64,000 nt of DNA from Climacteris rufus (Eukaryota; Chordata; Aves; Passeriformes; Climacteridae): positions 149,612 to 213,611 of the forward strand of contig VZRZ01007408.1 in assembly GCA_013398175.1 (NCBI GenBank). The letters run 5' to 3'. Shown piece by piece: positions 47,301 through 58,170 of this stretch. The notes under the pieces are model-generated. The model searched no databases and was not told where the DNA came from. It saw nothing but the letters and a program-made list of their open reading frames with translations. Both the position numbers and the translations under genes were made by a program. Position 1 is the stretch's first letter, and each line of letters opens with the position of its first letter.

Positions 47301-49773
47301 TCCATGAGTGATGTGATGCAGACTGATGGACATGTGGCAGAAAGACCTTTTGGCTGTTGGTTTTCATTTTTGGGCAGTGGTTAATCCCTGAGGGCAGCAG
47401 GATCTGCCTGAGGGGGTTGTGGCTTCTCATCCATCACTGCTGAGGATGCTGCTGGTGCAGGGCAGAGGGGAAGGGGCTGCATGGGGAGTGTTATCCCGAG
47501 CCAGAGGCAGCATCAGGGAGCTGCCCGTGGGAATAATGCTTGGCATCATCCCTCCTCCCAGGGTAATCCGCTCACCCTGGGGCTCTCCCTGTTCCCCAAC
47601 AAGGATAAAACCTTGCCAGCACGAGCTGGGCTGATTTTTAAGCTGATTCAGTTTCCAAACAAGCTCTTGGGCTCAGTCCCACCGGGGTGTGTGTCAGCTT
47701 CAATTATTTCCTGATAGACTTGGAGCAGGAACAGTGAAAAGCTTTTGTTTAGGCCGTGAGAGGAGCCCTTGGCACGGCACCAGCAAAGTCCCTGCTCCTG
47801 CACACGAGTTCTGGGCCTGCCCTGGAGCCTCCCACAAAGCTCTGGGGAGGAATTGCAGAGGTTTGGGTAAGAACCTAAAAAATGGGGGTTCTTGAAGGAC
47901 AGAGTCTCACCCACGGGAATGAGATGTGCAGGAGAAAGGAGCCCATCCTGTGCCTTATGAGGGCTCTGAAATGGGAAGTTTTTTTATCCCAGTGCCAAAC
48001 TGGGGTTCTTCTCTACAGAGTTGATGTGTGCAGAAATCATGTTCTCTAAATCATCTTTTAAACCTCTCAAAACAGAAGTATCCCAGCACTTACTGGGCTT
48101 GGGAGCTGAGCTTGTGAAGAAAAAGGGCTGAAAGAGTTGGGATGACCATGGAAGGATGAGCTGGATGCGGCTGCTGATGTAGAGAGAGGATTAAAATATT
48201 CTTAAAATATTCTTTTTCCTGCTCCTGCCTCTTTCCTTGGAGCCCTGTGTGTGCTGTGTCAGTGGTGATGGGCTGGGTTCTCTTGAGCTGAATTGCTTTG
48301 GGCTGAATTACTCAGGAATTGGTTTGATGTGGAGTTCAGGTCTGAGCTTCCCTCAGCCATCTGGTCCCACTGCTCCGGAGGTCTGGGAGCTGCTTGGGGA
48401 AAAACCTCTTCTTGGAGAGGCAAGATGGTCCTGTCACATCTGAACCAGCAAAAATTTGGGGTTATTACTTTCTCAGCTTCCTCTCCACATTCCTGTTGTG
48501 AATCATTTCACTTCTCGATAGTTTAGCTGTCGGGATAACACTGGGGACAGTTTTAATTGTCCTTTTCAGAGTTATATTGGAGGCAATTTGCAGCACAAAA
48601 TGCCAACACGGTGTCCTTCCCCCACTTTTTAGCACATTGTTTGCTTTTCAACACCAGTTTTTCCAGGGAAGGCTCAGAGATGGAAACCCCCACTCATCAC
48701 TGAGGGTGGACACTGCTATTCCAGGGGCTGCTGAAATCCTAAAAAAAAATAAAGCAGATGAAGGGAAAGCTGCTGGCACCTGGCAGATCGCTGTGGATGT
48801 TATGCAAAGGTTAAAAAAAAAATAGGGAGTTGTCAAAATCCGTGGTGTTTTCTTCTCACATTGGGGCTGGTGGTTCCACAGCCAGGAAGGTGTTGCTGGC
48901 AGAGAGCAGTGTTGCCTTCCCAAAATGTTTGGAGGCTCTAATTAAGGAATTGCCTGTGGAAAACATGAAATAAAACCTTGTCTTTCCTAATTTTCTCTGT
49001 TAATTTGACAGGCTGAGCCTCTGGGGGTTCCTCCACCCTCAGGCCCAGGGCTGGTTCTTGCCACAGGGCCTGCAGTGGGAGAGGAGCTGAGGGAACCCTG
49101 AGGTTTAACAGGGCTGACATCCCGCTGAAATCTGTGGGATTGAAACCCTGATTTAAACTTATGAATGAGGTGTTGAGAAGCAGGGCTTTAAATGTGCTCC
49201 TAAACCCGTATTTGCTGGGAATCTGGAGGCAGGGCTGTCAAATTCTTGCAGAGCTCAGGTGGGAAGTGGCTGCTGGCTCCTGCTGTTCCCAGTGCTGACA
49301 CAGAGTTTTCCATTGCCTGTGCCCTGCTGGGATCTGTGGATCAGGAATTTCTACCTGAGCTGCTGCCTTTTTTTTTCTACTTTTTTTTCCTACCTGGCAC
49401 TGCCTGCCTTCAGAGCAGATGGAGCTGGGCAAGCATCACCTTGGAATTAAATCAGCTTGTGATTAATGGGAGTCACTGCGTGGGCACCTGGATATGTCTG
49501 GGAATAAACCCCCCCAATTTCTGTCAAGGCTTCATTCTCAGAGTGCCCACAAATCCTGCACTGATATTTCTGCTCCAGCCATCTGCAGAGATGCCCTTTG
49601 TGTCCTGGTTTTGTGTTTGTTGTGAGGTTTTTTTTATACCCTGAGAAAACCTGCTGTAATTGTTTCCCTGTACACCCAGGAGTGATTTGTCAAAATCCCA
49701 ACTGCTCCCTGGTAATTCAATATTTATAATGTCTTTATAAGGCCGGTCCCGCTCCGCTGAGTCGGGGGGGGGG

Positions 49774-49797
49774 NNNNNNNNNNNNNNNNNNNNNNNN
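49774..49797. other. Assembly gap (24 N) inside a G homopolymer
   Basis: Flanked by 10 G on the left and 12 G on the right (to 49809), so the gap is a sequencing failure in a long G run. After it comes a 9-bp repeat (ATAAATTGC) twice plus a partial copy. Confidence 0.98.
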
Positions 49798-50554
49798 GGG
49801 GGGGGGGGAATAAATTGCATAAATTGCATAAATTAGGCTGCAAAATGTGAGCTCACAGGGAGGATGTGAAGGCAGCAGTAATTGGGTGTCCAGGCAGAGG
49901 AGATGCAGCACCTTCCTCAGCATTCCTGCTGGATTTTCCCAGAAAATCCGGAGCCATCCCTATGGATGAACAGCCCATACTGACTGTTTGTTGTAGGGTT
50001 TCCTATTCCTGTGTCTTCTCTAAGATGCTTCATGATGCAGCAACTTGATAAAACCAGACACCACAAACTGTCACATTTTGATCTTTTTTTCTCATTATTG
50101 ATCTTTAAGTCAGGTTGTTCTCTGCCTGTGACCTTTCAGAGAGCAAGAGAGGCACAGCAAAGATGGGTGGTTGGCATTATTGGGTGTCAGATCATGTATA
50201 TGAAAATCTTGAAATGAAACATGATTGAGCTGTCTGGATAATAAAGGTTGTGTTTCATTTTATCTTTAGGAACCAAAACTTCTAGACCCAAATTCTTAGA
50301 ATCTTTCAGAGTTCAAGTTTTCCAGACCAATATTCCTTGAGGTGGAAATTTCGAAGACACCAGAATCCCTGTTTTCCTTCAAGCTTTTATTTTTCCTAAC
50401 AATTAAATGTTGGGAGATTTTCTGTTTCCCCATCAGCTCACAAACCCTCTGGGAAGCAGTTTTTGGTGGCAATGGATGGGCAGTTTGCTTTATTTAATCA
50501 ATCTCTGTCAAATTTTAGTGCTGAAAGCTGTTGTGTGGTGTCAAATGATAACGG

Positions 50555-50620
50555 AATACTAATACTAATACTAATGCTAATGCTAATACTAATGCTAATA
50601 CTAATAGTAATACTAATACT
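50555..50620. repeat. Hexanucleotide microsatellite (AATACT/AATGCT), 11 copies
   Basis: AATACT units are interspersed with AATGCT and AATAGT variants. It lies about 180 bp upstream of exon 3, outside the polypyrimidine tract. Confidence 0.95.
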
Positions 50621-50801
50621 GATATTACCTGCAGAATCTTAGCAATCAGAGGGGTTTTTTCCCCCCTTCCTGTAGAGTTTTGAGCGTGGTCTCCCAAGGC
50701 TTCCCAGCTCCCATCTGGAGCCGCTCTGGCTCGGAGCATCCCGTGGGTGCGGTGGCAGCGCTGCAGACCCCTCACCCTGTGTCCCTTCCTTGTTTTTGCA
50801 G

Positions 50802-50914
50802 GAAGGGGACTCCCTGGGGGCCATGGAGAAGCTCTGCAGGCAGCTCACCTACCACCTGAGCCCCCACTCGCAGTGGAGACGCCAGGGCATCATGAAGAGG
50901 AAGCCGCAGTCCTG
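50802..50914 (+). CDS. LRRC75A: LRRC75A coding exon 3 (residues 132-168, then split Cys codon)
   Basis: Internal 113-bp exon preceded by a good acceptor (ccttccttgtttttgcag) and followed by the donor TCCTG|gtgagt. It reads EGDSLGAMEKLCRQLTYHLS, then PHSQWRRQGIMKRKPQS. The last codon is split after TG (phase 2) and would become Cys with C or T as the first base of exon 4, fitting the KRKPQ(S/A)C sequence of the family. The N-terminal half, through SQWRR, is highly conserved; the GIM stretch is variable in the family as I recall it. The following exon should hold the leucine-rich repeats with the DLSGIPL and LNGNRLT motifs. I looked for these in the remaining 13 kb on the + strand and did not find them, so the window carries only part of the gene. 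Confidence 0.95.
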
Positions 50915-53900
50915 GTGAGTCTCCCCGCTGGGTCCCTGTCCCCAGCCCAGCCTTGCCACCCCTCAGGGCCACCACGGGCTCAGGAGAGGGGGAAGGGGGC
51001 TTTGCCATGCTGGTTTGGGCTGGGCTGTGCACCTGTGGGAGCTGCCTGCTGCACCCTGAAGCCACAAGAGGAACAAATCCACCAGGATGAAGGGAAGTGC
51101 TCGGAGCTGTGAGGGAGCTGGGATGGCACAACCTCCCAGTCACAACCTCCCAGTTTGCCACAACCTCCAGAATCCCCCATCCTCTCCAGTCTCACCAGCA
51201 TTTCCCCCATTTATGGCTCCTCCATGCTCCCACAGAGGTGTTTTCCTCCATCTCCCTTTCCCTGTTGCTTCCCAGTGCAGAGAAGAGCAGCACTGGGGTG
51301 GAGGAACAGGCTGGAAAACCTGAACCCATCCATCCTCCAAACATCCCCTGCTGGGCTTTGGAGAGCAGGAGATAAACTGCTCCAAGCCATCCTAATTAGC
51401 TGGTAATTAATGTACAGGCAGGTGTTACCGTGCACACTTTGGCTTGTAGTGTGCTTATACAAAAGGAATTTTTTTATTAAAAGTAGGAAGAAAATAATCC
51501 AGTGCATTCCTCATCCAGGTCCTCAGCAAAACATCCCAGCTGGTGTCATCCTGGATCCACAGAGCTGAGCAACCTGTGGATGAGGCTGATGGGAATAGAA
51601 AGGGCTGCTTGTTTCCCTTATGTTCTGCATTATATATTTATTATTTTTGTGCAAGGAAGCAAGAAATAGAAATGGAGCTGCAATCTGGAGGAGGCAGGTT
51701 TTGTATCCAGGTGCTGACTCGTGGTCCTAAGAGAGTTTTGCTTGTAAGAGATGCTGTTTGTAGCTGTAGTGGGAACTGATCCAGTGCAAAAACTGAACAG
51801 ATAAGAGGGGAGGAATGTGGTCACAGGAGGAAAAAAGACAGAAGGAAATAAAGAATTGCGTGGCTAACCAGGATTAGGACCACATCTCCCAGGGATCTGG
51901 CTCAGCATCCTCACAAACTGCTGTCCTGAGAGACCAAAACGTGGAGAAGTGTGTTCCATTATCAATGATAACCACATTTTTAGTGTTTTTAAAGCGGATT
52001 GATGGCTAAAATTTGCTCTTCCAATAAAGCAGCAGCAAGAGAGGGAGCATTGGAGCTCCAAGGCTGTGTTCCACGGGCTGGGCTCAGCTCATGGAGCTGG
52101 CTAATGACCCAGGAGCTCATTACCCTCGTGGGTTTTCCTCTTAATTAGAATAGGAAATGCACACCCCTTATCACCCCATCAGGAAATTGTTAAAGTCACA
52201 CTGGCGCGGCAGCGGGGAGCCCTTTACAGCCAAAAAACACACACGGAATTCTTAAAAACGGAAAAAAATTCAAGCACTGCTTTGTGCCACTCTGTCTTTA
52301 ATTACCAATCCCCGTCCTTAATCACCCGCCTGGAGCAGTGGTGTGAGCACATCCTCGTGCCAGAGATTTGCAAGGCTTTATCTGCAGCACTTTCCTTTCC
52401 TTAGAGCAATTTCCTTGGAAATAGCTGAGGTTTTCCACGGGTTGAAGAGCAGGGATGAGGTTTCAGGATGAGGTTTCGGCTGTAAATGAGCCCTGACCAC
52501 ATGGAAGTGACCTCAGGGCTGCCAACGTGGGCTGCTGGCTGCTGGCTCTGCCCCAGCCAGGCTTTGGAGGGTGGGATTTCCCTGGATTTCGGGTTTGGAT
52601 GCTCTTTTAGGAGGTGGCTGCGAGTTGGAGCCCTTTTCTAAGGTTTAAAGCCATAATAGAGAGATTTTATAGAGACCAGAGAGAGCATCCTGCTCTGGGT
52701 TGGGCTTTCCAAGTGCCCTGTGATGCTTCCAAGGGACTAATGAGATCCTATTCCCAGATGTTGGCATTGCCCTGCCTCAGCCCTGCTGTCAGGTGTTGCA
52801 GGAACTTCCCAAAATTAAGTTTTTTTCTTTTTTCTGTGTCTGTTGGCCATCCACAGCCTGTGCACTGAGGCTGCTCCTGTTGCTGCTCCCAGATCCAGCT
52901 GGGGAAAACAGGACAGGGCCTGCTGCAGAGGGATGATGGTTTTTCCTTTCCCTCCTCTCCTTCTCCCTGAAGTACCAACCTTGTAACATCCATGGGCTGC
53001 ACCATGGCAATGACACTTTCTTAAGCCATTTCTCCTTTTTCTTTGCCCTCTTTCTTTCAATTTTCTCCTTTTTTTTTTTTTTTTTGGTTGGAGAGGAGGT
53101 TTTCTGTTGACTTTGGAGTCAGAAAGAGACAACTTAGAGTCATTCCCTGTCCTGTGGTGCAGCTTGGCAGGAGGATCCATCTGCAGGAAGCACGTTTGGA
53201 TGTGGTCTCTCATCTCCTGCATGGTGATTCTTGTCCTGTCCATGAGTATTTTGGTTTTATCCCTGGCTCCCTGCTGATAATTAGGGATCTCAGCTCAACA
53301 GTGAGGTGGTGGAACCCAGCCATGGTGGAGAACTCGCAGTGCAGAGCTCTGGGGTTAGGGAATGCTTTGTTGGTTAGAAATCTGTGCCTGTCTCCTGATG
53401 CACCCCCTCAGCCTGGCTGGATGTGCTGGAATTGTTTGGGAAGGATCTGGAGTGTGATTATCCCTGCAGCCAGGAATGCAGGAGGTGAGTGCATCAGTGC
53501 AGTGCTGATCCCTCCTTTGATCCCAAGGCTTCCCCTGCTGTGGGATCAGGGGGTCTCAGAGGGGGGGACCCTCCTGCTCAGGGCTGGGGGTGGTGGCCCC
53601 TGGGTGTCATTGTGGTGTCACCTCCTTGGGTGCCCACAGTCAGATCCCTTCACTGGATGCCCGCTGGCATTTCCGTGGGGCACTGGGGGCACAGAGGGGG
53701 GGATCAGTCCCTCCTGGCATTTCTGGGTGAGGGAGAGCATTGAGCAAAGCCAGACCTTGCTTTGCCAGATCGCTCACCCCAGAAATGCGGCAGAATAATG
53801 ACCAGGGAAAATTGCTTTCCTTGATTCCACAACGCTGTATCCATTACAGGTGATGATGGGAAGCAGAGCAGCCAGGCAGGGAGGATGGGGACAGATCATG

Positions 53901-56900
53901 GACAGCACTGGAGCTGATTTTTTGCTCGGGCAGCCTGAGGTGGAGGCAAAGCAGGAGATTTGTGCTTCCCAATTCCATCTCCTCCCAGGCATCACGTCCA
54001 GCCCGTGTGTGCACAGACACAGCTAAACCCAGAGAGACACTCCCAGCGTTGGCTCTGCTGTGCTGCCTGGCACCAGAGCACCCAAACCTGTGCCAAATGA
54101 CCTTATTTTTCTGGCATATTATAAATGTGTCTGGCTCTCCCTCGCTGTCTCCGTGCCTCCCTGCGAATCGCAGGCATTAAACACCCAGGATGAAGCTCAG
54201 GGAAGCCAACAGCAGGAGGATGCAGGCAGCCTGCTAAAGTCATTTCGCTGTCCCTGGCTCTGCCTGGGGACACGGTTACAGTGCAGGGTTTAACCAGCGA
54301 GTGTTGAACGAGATCCTGGAATCTCCCTGCTCCTCCTGCTGCCTTCAGCATCACAAAGGCCCCGGTGATCGCTGTGGAGCCCGGGCTGAACTCGGGCTGG
54401 GGAGGGAGGCAGGAGGTGTTTCCCAGGGGAAAATCCCTCCGGGGCTTGCCCGTGGCGTTCCCATCCCTTGGGGATACCCCGTTCCTTCGCCGGGGTCGCT
54501 GCTGGGGTAGGAATGAGCCAGGAATGCCGCAGGGGGGATGGAGCACTGGGCTGAGCAGCGGGCACCAGCTGAAGGAACATCCATTATTCATGTGGTAACT
54601 CCACATCCAGCCCCGATTTGTATCGGGTAACACGATTCCTGTTGGTGCCCCTGGAGCGCGAAGCAGGGTAGAGTTTAGGGTGAAGCAGCTCAGTTTAAAT
54701 GGAATTAAATGGGGTCGATCTGGACCTAAATTGGTGGATTTTTAACGTTGTTGTGGCTCTGCAATAAGCAGAGAAACCCCCAAAATGAAACCTGTCCCTG
54801 TCCTGAGCCCTGGGCTGTGCACACCAGGGTGAGCCAAGGTGGCACTTTCTTCTCTTTCTAACCCCAGGTTTTGTTTCAGAGCTCCCAGCACTGGTTCATG
54901 CAAATTGCCCAGCACTGGGACAGGTGAAGAACCAGGAGCTGATTCTTTTCTCACTTCCCATGCGTTTTCCAGATGGCTTTCCTTAGCTCCAGCCCACTGT
55001 CTTTTCTTTGCTGCTTCTCCTTTGTGCTGCTGGCAGGGCCAGCCTGGGCTCCTCCTTTACACCTGGGGGGCAGCCTGACCTCCCCTTGGCTCTCTTAACA
55101 CCCCCTGATGTGAAATCCTTAGAAATCACCTTGAAAATAGCAGGCAAATTAACTGTTTGGGAGAGCTCTTGGAAATGTAGAGGCTCCATGAGGCTGTGGC
55201 AGATTTAACCCCTGGTTACCTGTGGGTTGGATTGTCCATTGCTTTTGGCACGCAGATACAGAGACCTGTTAGAACAGAAGGTTTTGATTTAGTGATGAAT
55301 TTACAGAGGCTGAGCAGCCTTATTTTGATGGCAGGAATGATCCTTTAACATCCCACTGCTGATTTCATCAGGGACACAAAACATTTCTGTGCTGGAGGAA
55401 TGCTGCTTTTTCATGCTGGGGGGAAAAACCAGGAGCTTTCATGAAGGGAGAAACCCTTTGGAAAGCAGAAAGGGAATGTTTGTGGATGGAAATCCTCCTC
55501 TGCAGTGGCAGCTCGTGGGCGAGAGATAGGAGAGCTTGGAGCTCCTGCAACAAACACTCCCTTCAGAGCATCCAGCACAATTGCAGTGTGGTGGGAGGAG
55601 GCTGGAGCAGGAGCTGTGCAGTGTCTCCTGTTCAGTGAAAGCCCCTCTGTGTGTGTGTGTGCACAGGAGCTGCTGCAGGAGAGCAGGGACTTGGGGAGCT
55701 GGAATTGGGGTGATGCCCTCTCCCTGTGTCCCTGGGTGTCCTTGTGCCCTGTGTTCCCTGGCTGCCCCAGGGAGCTGTCCCAGAGGATGCTACAATGCTG
55801 CAAACCCGACCCTGGGATGTTGCCTCATGCAGTGATTTTGGGAGGTGTTGTCGTTTTTCCACCTTTTGCAGTGGATTTCCAAACCTCTCTGCTCTTCCCA
55901 GCACAGCCTGAGGTTCTGGGCATGGTTGGTGTGGGGAAAAGCAAAGCTCTGCTTCTTGGGGTTGGGAACTGAGCCCTCATCACTGCTTGGAGCTGGCTTA
56001 GAGTGTGTCCTGCATCCCCCAGGAGGAGGAGGCTCAGGCTCAGAGGGGCTCCTGGCTGGGCTGGCTGTGCTGACCTTGGCTGGCTCTCATCACCACAGCC
56101 AGGGCTGCACCCTGGTGTCCTAAATCCTGGGTGCAGGATTTAAATCTGCTCACTGAGTCCCTAAATCCCTGTGCTGCCACCCCCAGGAGCTGAATTCCTG
56201 CTTTGGTGGCTCAGTTCATTCCCAGGATGGGCACTGCATTCCAACTCCTGGCTGCCCCTGCCTGGTGATTCCTAAAAGAGCTGTGCCAGGCCAGAGCAGA
56301 GGTTTCCCCTCAGTGTTCCTACAGATTAATTTGTGCTTAATTAATCTGTTCTTTCTGTTAATTGCCCTGAGAGCACGTGAGAGGCCACTTCCAAGCATAT
56401 CCTACCCTACTTTTGTGATTGAGGGTTGGAAATTAGCGTTTAATCTCTGTATTTCTGTGGTTCAGCATTCAAATCCCAGCCTGGCCGAGGCAGACCAGGC
56501 TTTCCCTTGGAAATATTGAATGATCACAGAAATGTCTGATGGCTGGCTGTCCCTTGTCACCAGGCTGTGCTGGGGGGAGTCCCCAGGCCTTTTGGTGCAA
56601 AGGGATGTCCCTGCCTGAGCAGGGAGAGCAGGGAATGAGGAGGGTTAACCACAGGGCTGAGTAATCCTCTCTAATAGATGATGACTTCATGTGATGGGAA
56701 GACCTGGGGTGACACAGAAGGGAGCTAAGATTTTGGGAGAGAGAGTGGAAAACCTTTGGGAGGCACCTCTGGTTAGGTCTAGTTCACACAGGGCTCAGCC
56801 AGCTCAATAAATCAGGAGTATTTTCTCTGCTTTGGCAGAAATGATTGGGAATTTGTGATGAGGAAGAGCTGGTCCCAGCAGGGCTGTGGGGTTTGGCTCT

Positions 56901-58050
56901 TCCCCAAACACCCTGCACAGCAAAGGAGCTGCTTTGATGGGGTTCAGGGCACACAGAGAGATAAACAATAAACTTTTTGAGGTACCCATAAGGACTTGGG
57001 AGAAATATTTGGATGTGGGTAATTTTCCAGTGCATGTCCCAGGAGTGACCTTTCCATCACCTCTGCCCTTCCCACCTCGGCCTCCTCCACGGCCCTGGGG
57101 CATTTCCTCCATCTGCCAGTCTGGGACTCTCTGGACTTTTTATAGATACTCAAGATGTGACTTTTCTATTTCTCTTATGGCTGGGATTGGAACAGCCCTG
57201 ATGTGACCTGTCAGTTGTTCTGTTCTCAGTGCTCCTCCACATGATGCTGCCCTGGGCTCCTGCCTCTTGACTTTATTCCCTTTGGCACATGCCTGCCTGG
57301 AAGCACAGTGCCTTCTGTATTTTTGCTCCCTGATGCTCTGTGTGACTTCCAAATTGTTCCTTTTGTTTGTGGAAAGTCCAATTTTCCAAGATATCTGAAC
57401 AGGAGCAACATTTGGGGCTGGTTCTTTGCGTGCACCCAGGTACCTGGCTGGGATTTGGGATTGTTGCTGCATGCTGGCACCACAACAGATGGGTTTGAGT
57501 GGGGTGGGCAGGTTAAACCTGGGGTTAAATGTGCCCAGTCTGCTTCCCAGAGAAGAGGGAGATGCTGGTGAGTGGCTGTGGCTGTGCCCAGGCCCTGCTG
57601 GCCCCATCCTGGCTGTCAGAGCCAGGTTATCCCTGGGAAATCCCAACCTTTTGAAGCTGGGATGCAGCTCCCTGGAGCCAGGCATGCATCACAGCACTCA
57701 CTCCTCCTTGCTGTGGAGGAAATCTGATTTATCTCTTCTCAAAAAATTCCTTTTCCACCCCGTTTTCCCTGCTGGATGATGCTGAAGGGCCCCAAAATCA
57801 AGGAGAATTCAGGACAGGCCATCAAACACCACAGTTCAGGCTCAAGAGGCTTGAAATGAAAATGCTGTGATGCTTCTTGTTGAATTTAAAGAGTCAGAGG
57901 CCTTTGGCACAGTGAAAACAGGACTGAACTGTGAACAAATGAAATGCCTGGTGTGGGGGAAAGGTGAAATGCTGCCAATCGGGGGGAGTAAATATTTGTG
58001 AGAAATAATTCTGCAACATTTGGCTTGTGGCATTGAAAGGAGCTGCCCCA

Positions 58051-58170
58051 TCATGGAACCATGAAGGCTGGAAAAGCCTTCTGAGATCCAGTCCACACTG
58101 CCCAAGTGTCCCCAAGTGCACACCTCTACATCTTATAAATACCTCCAGGGATTCCTTTAAATGACTCCAG
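58051..58170 (-). mobile_element. CR1 LINE 3' fragment
   Basis: TCATGGAACCATGAAGGCTG, GAAAAGCCTTCTGAGATCCA, then CCCAAGTGCACACCTCTACA and TACCTCCAGGGATT follow the reverse-complement CR1 3' sequence in order (atcatagaatcatgaaggttgg...). The copy is diverged with small deletions. Confidence 0.85.

Larger units (their letters stand above)
32396..50801 (+). other. LRRC75A: LRRC75A intron 2 (18,406 bp)
   Basis: Bounded by gtaagt and ...gtttttgcag, phase 0. 32396-33685: unique. 33686-34130: CR1. 34131-42133: unique apart from a 15-bp tandem repeat (35323-35372) and a CR1 scrap (38006-38056), with an AT-rich block at 36980-37200 that looks like a candidate conserved element. 42134-42564: solo LTR. 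42565-49770: unique, with a polypurine tract (44306-44355), a CpG cluster (44405-44465) and AT-rich blocks near 43620-43720 and 48500-48610. 49770-49809: G homopolymer with gap. 50555-50620: hexanucleotide repeat. No exon of another gene is recognised. Confidence 0.9.

Noticed and set aside
53043..53798. 251-codon open frame on + in intron 3
   Set aside because: It begins in a T-rich stretch and shows no recognisable domain; composition matches surrounding intron DNA.
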